DNA from: Caldilineaceae bacterium
Lineage (GTDB): Bacteria > Chloroflexota > Anaerolineae > Caldilineales > Caldilineaceae
NCBI GenBank assembly: GCA_020634815.1
Contig: JACKBA010000024.1
Location: 72,501-111,173 of the forward strand
Direction of reading: 5' to 3'
Length of the DNA stretch: 38,673 nt
In this document: one piece after another, positions 18,514 to 28,340 of the stretch
Numbering within the stretch: position 1 is the stretch's first letter
Layout: every line of letters begins with the position of its first letter
The notes under the pieces: generated by a model
Seen by the model: only the letters and a program-made list of their open reading frames with translations
Database searches by the model: none
What the model was told of the DNA's origin: nothing
Program-made: the position numbers and the translations under genes

Positions 18514-18653
18514 TGATGCGTCAAGAGTCATTCGTCAAGAGTCATTCGTCACGAGTCAGGCGTCTCGAGTCAAGCGTGATCAATCCTTTCACGCATCACG
18601 CATCACGTTTGACGTTTGACGTTTGACGTTTGACTCGTGACGCATCACGCATC
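18514..18653. repeat. Inverted heptad array 1 (TSANNMG units)
   Basis: Twenty consecutive 7-nt blocks without a phase break. The left half reads TGATGCG, TCAAGAG, TCATTCG, TCAAGAG, TCATTCG, TCACGAG and so on. The right half reads ACGCATC twice, ACGTTTG four times, ACTCGTG, ACGCATC twice, which is the same unit family on the other strand. The array can fold into a long imperfect hairpin. It fills the gap before the PhyH gene and ends 23 nt before its start codon. Confidence 0.85.
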
Positions 18654-18676
18654 ACATATTTCAGAGGAGAAACCAA

Positions 18677-19468
18677 GTGCTGACCCAGGAACAGATCGAT
18701 TTTTTCAACGCCAATGGCTACGTCAACGGCGGCAAAGTACTGAGCGATGACGAGGTGGAGGTGCTGCGCAGCGAGATCATGCGCACCATCGATGAGCGCG
18801 ACCGCACCGACATTCCCCAGCCGGTTATGGTGCGCAACCTCTCCAAGGATGAAGGCTCACCCGTCTGGCAGATCGTCGACATCTGGATGTCGAGCCCGCC
18901 TTTCCACAAGCTGATCAGCCACCCCCAGATCACCGAGGGGCTGGCGCAACTGACCGGCGCCAGCGAATTGCGCATCTGGCACGACCAGATCCAGTACAAG
19001 CCGGCGCAGATCGGCGGCGTCAATATGTGGCACCAGGACGCGCCCTACTGGCCCATCATCGCGCCCATGACCGAGGTGACCGGCTGGGTGGCGCTCGACG
19101 ACGCCGACGTGGATAACGGCTGCATGAGCATGGTGCCCGGTTCGCATCTGTGGGGCAACAACATCGACTTTCTGCACACCTTCAAGAGCTATGAGGACAT
19201 GCCCGCCGAGTTCGACGGCCACGAGATCAAGGTGATTCGCTGCCCGGTCAAGAAGGGCGAGGTGCACTACCACCATGCGCTCACCTGGCACGGCAGCCAC
19301 GCCAACACAAGCGGCCGGCCGCGCCGCGCCGTCGCCCTGCACTACATGACCGGCGACACGCGCTATGTGGCCAGCGGCAACCATGTCATGAAGCAGTATG
19401 TTGAGGTCGGCGATGGCGAATTGATGAAAGGCAAGTATTTCCCGAAGGTCTACCCGACCGCGGAGTAA
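18677..19468 (+). CDS. Phytanoyl-CoA dioxygenase (PhyH) family protein
   Basis: A 263-residue non-haem Fe(II)/2-oxoglutarate dioxygenase of the PhyH family. The iron ligands are readable: H119-x-D121 in MWHQDAPYWP and H205 in LTWHGSH. R216/R217 in RPRRAV is the likely 2-oxoglutarate anchor. The N-terminus (LTQEQIDFFNANGYV) is the standard start of this family. It starts at a GTG with AGAGGAGA six nt upstream. PhyH enzymes hydroxylate small molecules, and members sit in many sugar-catabolic clusters with Gfo/Idh/MocA enzymes and sulfatases. Here it lies 4 bp before the sulfatase gene, so the two are probably co-translated. Substrate unknown. Confidence 0.88.
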   Translation: MLTQEQIDFFNANGYVNGGKVLSDDEVEVLRSEIMRTIDERDRTDIPQPVMVRNLSKDEGSPVWQIVDIWMSSPPFHKLISHPQITEGLAQLTGASELRIWHDQIQYKPAQIGGVNMWHQDAPYWPIIAPMTEVTGWVALDDADVDNGCMSMVPGSHLWGNNIDFLHTFKSYEDMPAEFDGHEIKVIRCPVKKGEVHYHHALTWHGSHANTSGRPRRAVALHYMTGDTRYVASGNHVMKQYVEVGDGELMKGKYFPKVYPTAE

Positions 19469-19472
19469 GTGG

Positions 19473-20855
19473 TTGCAGCCAGCCAACATCCTGCTGATCC
19501 ACGTCGATCAGCACCGCTTCGACTGCGTGGGCGTCAACGGCCATCCCGCGGCGCTCACGCCCAACCTGGATCGCCTGGCGGCAGAAGGCGTAAACTTCAC
19601 GCACGCCTTCTGCCCCATCGCTGTCTGCATGCCGGCGCGCACGTCGTTGATGACCGGCGTATACGCCACACAGCACGGCTGTCTCGTCAACGATGGCGTC
19701 GAGGGTTATTGCCCCGCACGCGGCGATCTGCCGACCTTCAGCCGCTCGCTCAAGGCCGCCGGCTACACGCTTGGGCACGTCGGCAAATGGGGGATCGGCC
19801 AGGACGCTACGCTGGCTGCGCTGGGCATCGACGACTACGTGCCGGCATCCGCCTACCGTGCCTGGCGCGGCGCGCAGGGTCTGCCACCCCCGTCGCGCGC
19901 CAACACCTGGTTTGGCGAAGTCGATCCCGCCATCACACCGGAGCAGAGCGCGCCGGCCTGGGGCGCCGACCACGTCATCCGCCTGCTGGCCGAGGCAGCG
20001 GAGCGCAATCGCCCCTTCTTCCTCCGCTGGGATCCGGAGGAGCCGCACCTGCCGTCCATCGCGCCCGAGCCCTTTGCCTCGCTGGTCAAGCCTGAGGACG
20101 TGCCGCCCTGGCCCAGCTTCCCCGACCCGCTGGTGGGCAAGCCGGCGATCCAGCGCCAGCAGGTGCGTTCGTGGGGCATCGCCGGCTGGGGCTGGGACCA
20201 GTGGGCGCCGGTCGTGGCGCGCTATCTCGGCGTCGTTGCACTCATCGACCATCAGGTCGGGCGCATCCTGGCCGCGCTGGACGACCTGGGGCTGGCAGAG
20301 CAGACGCTCGTCGTCTACACCAGCGACCACGGCGACCTGTGCGGCGGCCACGGCATGATCGACAAGCACTACGTCATGTACGACGACGTCATGCGCGTGC
20401 CGCTGATCCTGCGCTGGCCGGGCCGGCTGCCCGCCGGCAGCCGCGTGGATGCGTTCGTCACCGCCGCGCTGGACCTGGCGACGACCTTCTGTGTGGCCGC
20501 CGGCGCCGACGTGCCGCCCACCTTTCAGGGGCACGACCTGGTGGCCCTGGCCAACGGCGGGCAGGTACTGCGCGATAGGGTCTTTGGCAGCTACCACGGT
20601 GCGCAGTTCGGCGCGTACAGCCAGCGTATGGTGCGCACGCGCGATTGGAAGTACATCTGGAACGCAACCGCCGAGGACGAACTCTACTGCTTGGCGGAGG
20701 ATGCGGGCGAGTTGCATAATCGCGCCGCCGGCGGCGCGTGCGCCGAGGTGCTGCACGCCCTGCGCGGCGATCTCGCGGCGTGGATGGCGGCGACGAATGA
20801 CCCGCTGCTCAACGAATGGACGCGCCGTCAATTGCTTGACGGCGCCAAGATTTGA
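19473..20855 (+). CDS. Type I sulfatase (C-x-P-x-R motif)
   Basis: A 460-residue sulfatase. The catalytic motif C52-M-P-A-R56, followed by TSLMTG, is the sequence that a formylglycine-generating enzyme converts at Cys. Metal ligands appear in LLIHVDQHRFD near the N-terminus and in YTSDHGDLCGGHG in the middle. A typical LRWPGRLPAG stretch and a C-terminal sub-domain follow. It has no signal peptide, so it would act on sulfated substrates inside the cell. The start is a TTG, accepted because GGAG lies 6 nt upstream and because residues 4-14 (ANILLIHVDQH) already form the first strand. It follows the PhyH gene by 4 bp. No gene for the maturation enzyme is in the window. Confidence 0.9.
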   Translation: MQPANILLIHVDQHRFDCVGVNGHPAALTPNLDRLAAEGVNFTHAFCPIAVCMPARTSLMTGVYATQHGCLVNDGVEGYCPARGDLPTFSRSLKAAGYTLGHVGKWGIGQDATLAALGIDDYVPASAYRAWRGAQGLPPPSRANTWFGEVDPAITPEQSAPAWGADHVIRLLAEAAERNRPFFLRWDPEEPHLPSIAPEPFASLVKPEDVPPWPSFPDPLVGKPAIQRQQVRSWGIAGWGWDQWAPVVARYLGVVALIDHQVGRILAALDDLGLAEQTLVVYTSDHGDLCGGHGMIDKHYVMYDDVMRVPLILRWPGRLPAGSRVDAFVTAALDLATTFCVAAGADVPPTFQGHDLVALANGGQVLRDRVFGSYHGAQFGAYSQRMVRTRDWKYIWNATAEDELYCLAEDAGELHNRAAGGACAEVLHALRGDLAAWMAATNDPLLNEWTRRQLLDGAKI

Positions 20856-20898
20856 GTCGATCGGAATGGGTCTTCTGAGGCCCGTCACAAAATCTTGG

Positions 20899-20983
20899 TA
20901 GTTCACGATTCTCGCGGTAGTGACGACTTCAGTCGTTGACTTCCTCTGGAACGGCTAAAGCCGTCACTACAAATCGTGAACTA
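20899..20983. repeat. Long palindrome with two nested perfect stems
   Basis: TAGTTCACGATT (20899-20910) pairs perfectly with AATCGTGAACTA (20972-20983). Inside, GTAGTGACG (20917-20925) pairs with CGTCACTAC (20962-20970), and the centre continues with partial pairing. It could be a transcription terminator after the sulfatase gene, but the form is that of a dispersed repeat or MITE-like element. Confidence 0.75.
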
Positions 20984-21016
20984 CTGAATCTGCAAAATCG
21001 CGGTGGCAGCCGGCGT

Positions 21017-21043
21017 GTCGCCCCTCGCAACTCGCCTCTCGCC
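21017..21043 (-). repeat. GAGNNGC heptad repeats, inverted copy
   Basis: On the minus strand this reads as GAG-type 7-mers (GAGAGGC, GAGTTGC, GAGGGGC). Twenty bases (21017-21036) are the exact reverse complement of 14826-14845. It lies directly before the ribosome site of oxidoreductase 3. Confidence 0.72.
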
Positions 21044-21066
21044 CCTTTGCATAGGGAGGAAAGCAA

Positions 21067-22059
21067 ATGATTCGAGCATGTGTGATCGGTCTTGGGCCGA
21101 TCGGGAACCGGCACAGCGGCCTGCTCAAAGCCGACCCGCTGGCCGAACTGGTGGGTGTCTGCGACCTCATCCCCGAGCGCGCCGACGCGGCAGCGGCGAA
21201 GTATGGCGCGCCGGCCTTTTACGATGTGGAGGAGATGCTGCGCAGCCTGGCGCCCGATATGTGTGTCGTCGCTACCGGCGGCGAGGAGTATGGCAGCGAC
21301 CACTACCTGCCGACGATGCAGGCGCTGGAGGCCGGCTGCCACGTGCTGGGCGAGAAGCCCATCTCCAACCGCATCGACCAGGCGGTGGCGATGGTGGCCA
21401 AGGCAAAGGAGAAGGGCGTCTGCTACGGCATCAACCTCAACCACCGCTTCACGCCGGCCGCCCGCCTGGCCAAGCGCTGGCAGGACGAAGGCCGGCTGGG
21501 CCACCTGCTCTTTGTCAACATGAGCATGTGGATCATGAACCCGCGCGAAAGCTCGCCCTACTTCCAAATCAAGGCGCTGCATCCGCACACGGTCGACATC
21601 ATGCGCCACTTTTGCGGTGACGTGGAGGCGGTGCAGTGCTTTGCCACCAAGGCGCCCGGCCGAAAGATCTGGTCGACGGCCACCTTCAACATGCGCTTCA
21701 AGAACGGCGTGGTCGGTACGCTGACCGGCAGCTACGATATCGAGCGCGGCCACCCCATGGAGCGCTGCGAGGTGGCGGGCACCAAGGGCCGCTTCGTCAT
21801 CGAAGACATGTATCGCGAGGTCACCCTCTACCCGGCCGGTGACATGGAGAAGCGTGCCTACTCGAACCCGATCTTTGGCGGCATGCGCGACTTCGAGGAG
21901 ACCTTCCTCAACCGGCAGCATCGCTTTCTGGAACAACTGACTGAGGGCGCAACGCCGGAGGAGATCGACGGCTCCGGCGCCGAAGGGCTGGCCGCGCAGA
22001 AGGTACTGGCCGCGGCCATCGAGTCGCTGGAGAACGAAACCGTCGTCTATGTGAAGTAG
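21067..22059 (+). CDS. Gfo/Idh/MocA oxidoreductase 3
   Basis: A 330-residue NAD(P)-dependent oxidoreductase closely related to the one at 13809. The Rossmann motif is VIGLGPIGNRH, the catalytic lysine is K97 in GEKPISN, and it shares GINLNHRF, HPHTVDIMRHFCGDVE and GTKGRFVIEDMY with copy 1. AGGGAGGAAAGCAA precedes the ATG. Copies 1 and 3 may have arisen by duplication and now flank the sulfatase/sulfotransferase/PhyH genes. Likely role: oxidation or epimerisation of a sugar or cyclitol. Exact substrate not deducible. Confidence 0.91.
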   Translation: MIRACVIGLGPIGNRHSGLLKADPLAELVGVCDLIPERADAAAAKYGAPAFYDVEEMLRSLAPDMCVVATGGEEYGSDHYLPTMQALEAGCHVLGEKPISNRIDQAVAMVAKAKEKGVCYGINLNHRFTPAARLAKRWQDEGRLGHLLFVNMSMWIMNPRESSPYFQIKALHPHTVDIMRHFCGDVEAVQCFATKAPGRKIWSTATFNMRFKNGVVGTLTGSYDIERGHPMERCEVAGTKGRFVIEDMYREVTLYPAGDMEKRAYSNPIFGGMRDFEETFLNRQHRFLEQLTEGATPEEIDGSGAEGLAAQKVLAAAIESLENETVVYVK

Positions 22060-22071
22060 ATAACACACGCT

Positions 22072-22160
22072 GCCACAAAGTCTCCAAGACACAGAGGGGC
22101 ACAAAGAAATCACCGATTTCCATCTTCGTGCCCCTTTGTGAACTCCGTGGCTTCGTGGTG
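22072..22160. repeat. CACAAAG-type palindrome, copy 2
   Basis: GAGGGGCACAAAG-like and CTTCGTGCCCCTTTGTG-like arms face each other around a GAAAT-caccg-ATTTC tip (22106-22120), with the outer arms GCCACAAAG and CTTCGTGGTG. It belongs to the same family as the palindrome at 14856-14940 and fills the gap before the isomerase gene. Confidence 0.65.
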
Positions 22161-22202
22161 CAGTTCTGGGTCTATCCGGTAGGGACACGAAGGAGAGGAA
22201 CA

Positions 22203-23000
22203 ATGAAAGTTGGCGCAAATTCGGTGTTGTTTGGCGGTTACCCGTTGGAGAGCGCGTTCCGCTATCTGGCCATGGCCGGCTATGATGGCGTCGAGTTGTC
22301 GGCCATCGACGGCATGAGCGAGCACCTGGTGCTGGCGCGCTGGCGCGAACTCGTGCCGGAGATCAAGCAACTGGCGGAAACCTATGGCCTGGCGTTGCTG
22401 GCCATGGAGCAGCCGTCACGTGACGTCACCAAGATGACCCAGGCTATGCAGGCCGCGGCCGAGCTTGGCGTGCCCATCATCAACTGCGGCCCGGGCGGCA
22501 AGTCCGACGATGAGGCGAGCCTGGTGCAGGCCATCGACGAGCTGGGCGCGCTGGCCGACATGGCCGAACGCTACGGTGTCACGCTCTGTGTCAAGGCGCA
22601 TGTGGGCCAGGCCGTCTACAATACGCCGACGACGCTGCGCATGATGGAGGCCATCACCTCGCCGGCCTTTGGCGTGGACATGGACCCGTCGCACATCTAC
22701 CGTGCCGGCGAGGACCCGGTGGAGGCGATTGCCGCGGTCATCAGCCGCGTCAAGCACGTACACATCCGCGACTGCAAGGGACGCCAGCAGGGGCCGGGCA
22801 AGCCGGAGGATCAGGCTAACGGCCGCGGCGACATCGACCTGGTCGGCTATATCCGCGTCCTGCACGAGAACGGCTACACCGGCCCGCTCGACCTGGAGAT
22901 TATCGGCGCCAAAGAGTATGCCGTCGAGCAGTGCTGTGTCATCGCCGCCGAGTCGCGCGGGCACATGCAGGCGTGCTTGCAGGCGTGCGGCGCGCGCTGA
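22203..23000 (+). CDS. Sugar-phosphate isomerase/epimerase-like TIM barrel
   Basis: A 265-residue AP_endonuc_2/xylose isomerase-like TIM barrel, the family of inosose isomerases, tagatose epimerases and related sugar isomerases. Metal-site strands are visible: LCVKAHVGQ, FGVDMDPSHIY, VKHVHIRDCKG and LDLEIIGAKEY. The ATG at 22203 is chosen because GGAGAGGAA lies directly before it; a longer frame from 22128 would translate the repeat. It closes the sugar cluster, followed by a perfect 14-bp hairpin. Pairing of this family with Gfo/Idh/MocA dehydrogenases is common in inositol and unusual-sugar catabolism. Confidence 0.87.
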   Translation: MKVGANSVLFGGYPLESAFRYLAMAGYDGVELSAIDGMSEHLVLARWRELVPEIKQLAETYGLALLAMEQPSRDVTKMTQAMQAAAELGVPIINCGPGGKSDDEASLVQAIDELGALADMAERYGVTLCVKAHVGQAVYNTPTTLRMMEAITSPAFGVDMDPSHIYRAGEDPVEAIAAVISRVKHVHIRDCKGRQQGPGKPEDQANGRGDIDLVGYIRVLHENGYTGPLDLEIIGAKEYAVEQCCVIAAESRGHMQACLQACGAR

Positions 23001-23011
23001 GATCGCGTAAT

Positions 23012-23054
23012 CCAGCGCGTTGCGGGCAGGCGACCCTTGGCCGCAACGCGCTGG
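23012..23054 (+). terminator. Perfect 14-bp hairpin closing the sugar cluster
   Basis: CCAGCGCGTTGCGG (23012-23025) and CCGCAACGCGCTGG (23041-23054) are exact reverse complements with a 15-nt loop. It begins 12 nt after the isomerase stop. There is no T-run, so strength is uncertain. Confidence 0.6.
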
Positions 23055-23421
23055 AAACCGGGCAGCCGGATCAAGGCTTCGTCCCGCCGAGCGAGTGATC
23101 GGCGCGCAGGAACGCGGGTAGAAATGGTGAACTCCCGGCTCCTCTCCATTGTGTCGCTGGCCGCGGCCATGATACAATCGAGCCGTGAGTAATGGCATGT
23201 ACTGCGTTCTATCCGAATAATGGACGAAGACCCTCCGCGTAATCCTCTTTCAATTTATCCAAGCGCCTGCATTTTGTTGACGTCGCTTTGCCGCGAGCTT
23301 GTGGTGTCCCCGTCGATTGACGGGACGCCGGGAGAGAGCGGTGAGTTCGGCGCGCCGTCGATTCGCCCCATACACCCAGCCCGGCGCCACCGGCTTGCCC
23401 TTCGATTGTGATGCGGACTCA
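23055..23421 (+). other. Gap before glmU; candidate promoter only
   Basis: This stretch has no convincing gene. One weak sigma70-like pair is visible: TTGTGT (23149-23154), an 18-bp spacer and TACAAT (23173-23178), which would leave a leader of about 240 nt. Short frames in it show no protein features. Confidence 0.4.
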
Positions 23422-24780
23422 ATGAACACGATTGCACTCCTGCTCGCTGCCGGCTACGGCAAACGAATGAAATCGGATTTGCCCAAGGTGCTCCATCCGT
23501 TGGTCGGGCGCCCCATGATCGAGTGGTGCGTGCGCGCCGTGCAGCCGCTGGCGACCGGCCGGCCCGTCGTCGTGGTGGGGCACGGCAAGGAGCAGGTGCA
23601 GGCCGCGCTGGCCGGGCAGGCCGACTTTGTCGAGCAGGCAGAGCAACGCGGCACCGGCCATGCGGTCATGCAGGCGGCGTCGCTTTTCGTCGATGGCGTC
23701 GACGCCGTGCTCGTCAGCTACGGTGACATGCCCGCGCTGCGCACCGAAACGCTGGCGCAATTGCTGGAACTCTTCGCCGGGCATCGCAGCGATCCCAGCC
23801 TTGCTTTTGCCATGCTCACCGTCGTGCGTGACAACCCGCAGGGTTTTGGCCGCATCGTGCGCGCGCCGGACGGCCGCATCCAGGCCATCGTCGAAGAAGT
23901 GGACTGCACGCCGGAACAGCGGCTCATCCGCGAACTCAACCCCGGCGTCTACTGTTTCGACGCCGCGTGGCTGCGTGCCGGCCTGCCCAAGATCACGCCC
24001 AGCGCGTCGGGCGAGTATTATCTGACCGACCTGGTGGCGCTGGCCGTGAGTGAAGGGCGCACGGTCGTCACGGTGCAGGCGCCGGTGGAGGAAGTCGACG
24101 GCGTCAACACGCGCGTGCAACTGGCCGAAGCTGCGGCCGTGCTGCGCCGGCGCATCCTCGAACGCCACATGCTGGCCGGCGTCACTATCGTCGACCCGGC
24201 GACGACCTACATCGACGACACGGTCCGCATCGGCCAGGACACGACGATCCTGCCGGGCTGTCTCTTGCAGGGGGCGACGATCGTCGGCGCCGGCTGTCGT
24301 ATCGGGCCGCACAGCCAGATCGTGGACACGCAGCTTGCCGACGGCTGCCGGGTGGTCTACTCCGTGCTGGAGAGTGCGCGCATGGATCAGGGCGCCGAGA
24401 TCGGCCCCTTCGGCCATCTGCGCAAGGGCGCTCATCTGGGCGAGGGCGTGCACATGGGCAACTTCGGCGAAGTCAAGGACAGCTATCTGGGCGCCGGCAC
24501 CAAGATGGGCCACTTCAGCTACATCGGCAACGCCCAGGTCGGCGAGAACGTCAACATCGGCGCCGGGACGATTACGTGCAACTACGATGGCGTTAACAAA
24601 GCGAAAACGGAAATCGGCAACAATGCCTTCATTGGCAGCGATACGATGCTCGTTGCGCCGGTCACGATCGGCGCGGGCGCGCGGACGGGGGCCGGTGCGG
24701 TCGTGACCCGCGATGTGGGCGACGGCGAGACGGCTTATGGCGTGCCGGCGCGGGCGAAGCCCGCCAGGCCCCGCAAGTGA
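23422..24780 (+). CDS. glmU: Bifunctional N-acetylglucosamine-1-phosphate uridyltransferase / glucosamine-1-phosphate acetyltransferase
   Basis: GlmU makes UDP-GlcNAc for cell-envelope synthesis in two steps. At 452 residues it has the usual length. The N-terminal pyrophosphorylase domain has LLAAGYGKRMKSDLPKVLHP (the nucleotide-binding signature) and the EQRGTGHAVMQA stretch. The C-terminal left-handed beta-helix has hexapeptide repeats with ITCNYDGVNK and FIGSDTMLVAPVTIG, the acetyl-CoA side. The ATG at 23422 aligns with the family start; longer upstream frames lack homology features. No clear ribosome site precedes it. It overlaps or abuts the next gene at its stop. Confidence 0.95.
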   Translation: MNTIALLLAAGYGKRMKSDLPKVLHPLVGRPMIEWCVRAVQPLATGRPVVVVGHGKEQVQAALAGQADFVEQAEQRGTGHAVMQAASLFVDGVDAVLVSYGDMPALRTETLAQLLELFAGHRSDPSLAFAMLTVVRDNPQGFGRIVRAPDGRIQAIVEEVDCTPEQRLIRELNPGVYCFDAAWLRAGLPKITPSASGEYYLTDLVALAVSEGRTVVTVQAPVEEVDGVNTRVQLAEAAAVLRRRILERHMLAGVTIVDPATTYIDDTVRIGQDTTILPGCLLQGATIVGAGCRIGPHSQIVDTQLADGCRVVYSVLESARMDQGAEIGPFGHLRKGAHLGEGVHMGNFGEVKDSYLGAGTKMGHFSYIGNAQVGENVNIGAGTITCNYDGVNKAKTEIGNNAFIGSDTMLVAPVTIGAGARTGAGAVVTRDVGDGETAYGVPARAKPARPRK

Positions 24781-24806
24781 TGAATGAGAGTTTGCAGGAG
24801 AAAGTC

Positions 24807-26147
24807 GTGGAATCTGACCTGATTGCCTGGTTAGTGTTGGCCGTCGCCGTGCTCTTGATCGGCCTGGCGGCGGCCGCTGAAATCGCGTTGTCGGCCGTCG
24901 ATCGCAGCGAAATGCGCAAACGCAGCGAGGGCGGCAACCGGCGCGCGGCCATCGTCAACGACCAACTGAGCGACTCGGCGCAGTTGTGGCTGACGATCAT
25001 GCTCGTCAAAAGTATCGGCTTGATCGCGGCCGGCGTCTCGGTGGGCTTCATGCTGGCCGGGCGTATTGGCCCGCTTGGTTTTGTGGGGGGCATCCTCGGC
25101 GCGTGGCTCTTGCTGGCCGGCGAGCAGATCGTCGTGCGCGCGCTGGTGCTGCGCGACCCGGACAGCGTGGCCCTGACCCTGGCGCCTGCGATCCGCGCAA
25201 CGGCCGGGCTGCTCTCGCCGGTGACCTTCCTGCTCTACCGCACCGGTTTGCGCCTGAGCGGCGAGGACGAGGCGGAGTCGGATGAGTCGATCTTCCTCTC
25301 CGAGGACGGCCTGCGTCTGTTGATGCAGGTGAACGAGGAAGAGTCCGAAATCCAGGAGAGTGAGCGGCAGATGATCGCCAGCATTCTAGAGATGGACGAG
25401 ATCGTGGCGCGCGAGGTGATGGTGCCGCGTATCGACATGATCACGCTGGAGGTCAACACCTCGCTCTCCGACGCGCTGGATGCCATCATCGCCGCCGGCC
25501 ACAGCCGCATCCCGGTCTTCGAGGGCAACGTCGACGTGATCGTCGGGATTCTCTACGCCAAGGATCTGCTTAAGTGCTTCCGCGACAATCGCTTCGACGT
25601 GCCGATCCGTGAGTTGCTGCGCCCGGCCTATTTTGTGCCGGCCAGCAAGAAGGTAAACCCGCTCTTCCGCGAGATGCAGCAGCAGCGCAACCACCTGGCC
25701 ATCGTGGTTGACGAGTACGGCGGCATTGCCGGCCTGGTGACCATCGAGGACATCCTCGAGGAGATCGTCGGCGAGATCCAGGACGAGTATGACACCAACG
25801 AGGAAGCCTACTGGCAGCCCATCGGCGAGCATGGCTTCCTGGTCAACTCGCGGCTCGACGTCGACTCGCTGGCCGAGTTGCTGCACATGGAACTCGAAGA
25901 GGAAGATGCCGACACGGTGGGCGGGCTCATCTACAGCCTGCTTGGCCATGTGCCGGAGCAGGGCGAAACGCTGGACCTGGACGGCTGGCGCTTCACCGTG
26001 CTGTCGGTGGACGGCCGGCGCATCAACCAGGTGCGCGTGGAAGTGATCAACCCGCCGCTGGCAGCCGAGCAGGAGGACGCGCCGGCGACCGGCCGAGCGC
26101 GTGGCCAGAACTCAATCTTGAACCCATCGGGGATGACAAACCACTGA
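24807..26147 (+). CDS. CNNM/CorC-HlyC family membrane protein with CBS pair
   Basis: A 446-residue protein with three parts. The N-terminal CNNM (DUF21) membrane domain has several helices (about residues 1-140, with AEIALSAVDRSEMRKR). A CBS-domain pair follows (about 200-330; REVMVPRIDMI, HSRIPVFEG, HLAIVVDEYGGIAGLVTIEDILEEIVGEI), then a C-terminal CorC_HlyC domain. Relatives are implicated in magnesium or other divalent-cation efflux and sensing. GTG at 24807 is preferred because AGGAG lies 6 nt upstream; GTG at 24777 or ATG at 24780, overlapping the glmU stop, would add ten residues. The end overlaps the start of the cytidine deaminase gene (TGATG). Confidence 0.88.
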   Translation: MESDLIAWLVLAVAVLLIGLAAAAEIALSAVDRSEMRKRSEGGNRRAAIVNDQLSDSAQLWLTIMLVKSIGLIAAGVSVGFMLAGRIGPLGFVGGILGAWLLLAGEQIVVRALVLRDPDSVALTLAPAIRATAGLLSPVTFLLYRTGLRLSGEDEAESDESIFLSEDGLRLLMQVNEEESEIQESERQMIASILEMDEIVAREVMVPRIDMITLEVNTSLSDALDAIIAAGHSRIPVFEGNVDVIVGILYAKDLLKCFRDNRFDVPIRELLRPAYFVPASKKVNPLFREMQQQRNHLAIVVDEYGGIAGLVTIEDILEEIVGEIQDEYDTNEEAYWQPIGEHGFLVNSRLDVDSLAELLHMELEEEDADTVGGLIYSLLGHVPEQGETLDLDGWRFTVLSVDGRRINQVRVEVINPPLAAEQEDAPATGRARGQNSILNPSGMTNH

Positions 26148-26536
26148 TGACACCGGAACAGCTTGTCCAACATGCCCTGGAGGCGCGCCAGCGTGCCTAT
26201 GCGCCGTACAGCAATTACCTTGTCGGCGCGGCCGTGCTGGCCGAAGACGGCGTCGTCTTCCCCGGCTGCAATGTCGAGAACGCGGCCTACCCGTCGACCA
26301 TCTGCGCCGAGCGCGTGGCGTTGACTTCGGCGATTGCCAACGGCAGCCGCCGCTTCACCGCCATTGCCGTCGCCACCAGCAATGGCGGCACGCCGTGCGG
26401 CGCCTGCCGCCAGGTGATGGCCGAATTGGGTCTGGACATGACCGTCTACATTTCCGACGAACACGGCAACTTCCGCACGACGAGCGTGCGCGAGCTTCTG
26501 CCGGAGTACTTTGGCCCCGAGCATCTTCCGGCGTAA
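26147..26536 (+). CDS. cdd: Cytidine deaminase
   Basis: A 129-residue homotetramer-type cytidine deaminase that converts cytidine or deoxycytidine to the uridine forms in pyrimidine salvage. The zinc site is complete: C53-A-E55 in TICAERVAL and C84-x-x-C87 in PCGACRQVM. E55 is the proton shuttle. The substrate loop CNVENAAYPS is present. The ATG shares a base with the stop of the upstream gene (TGATG), so translation is coupled. Confidence 0.95.
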   Translation: MTPEQLVQHALEARQRAYAPYSNYLVGAAVLAEDGVVFPGCNVENAAYPSTICAERVALTSAIANGSRRFTAIAVATSNGGTPCGACRQVMAELGLDMTVYISDEHGNFRTTSVRELLPEYFGPEHLPA

Positions 26537-26539
26537 AAT
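26511..26539 (+). promoter_or_regulatory. Candidate promoter for the histidine kinase gene
   Basis: TTGGCC (26511-26516), a 17-bp spacer and TAAAAT (26534-26539), at the end of the cytidine deaminase gene. It would start a transcript near 26546. A small hairpin (ACGGC/GCCGT, 26541-26557) follows. Confidence 0.35.
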
Positions 26540-26619
26540 GACGGCGCTCTGTGCCGTTATCTGTCCGTGTTGGGGCAGGTGAGACCAACAGGGACGCGCG
26601 AAGACTGAGAACGCTGCCC

Positions 26620-28329
<1,710 letters not shown>

Positions 28330-28340
28330 GGGGTGCCACC

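Noticed and set aside
18514..18653. Possible CRISPR array
   Set aside because: The units are only 7 bp, have no unique spacers and reverse strand halfway through.
22128..22202. N-terminal extension of the isomerase gene
   Set aside because: It would translate the palindromic repeat; the ATG at 22203 has a strong ribosome site and begins the conserved first strand.
23220..23411. Small + frame of 63 codons before glmU
   Set aside because: No ribosome site, no membrane or domain feature, and it overlaps the presumed glmU leader.
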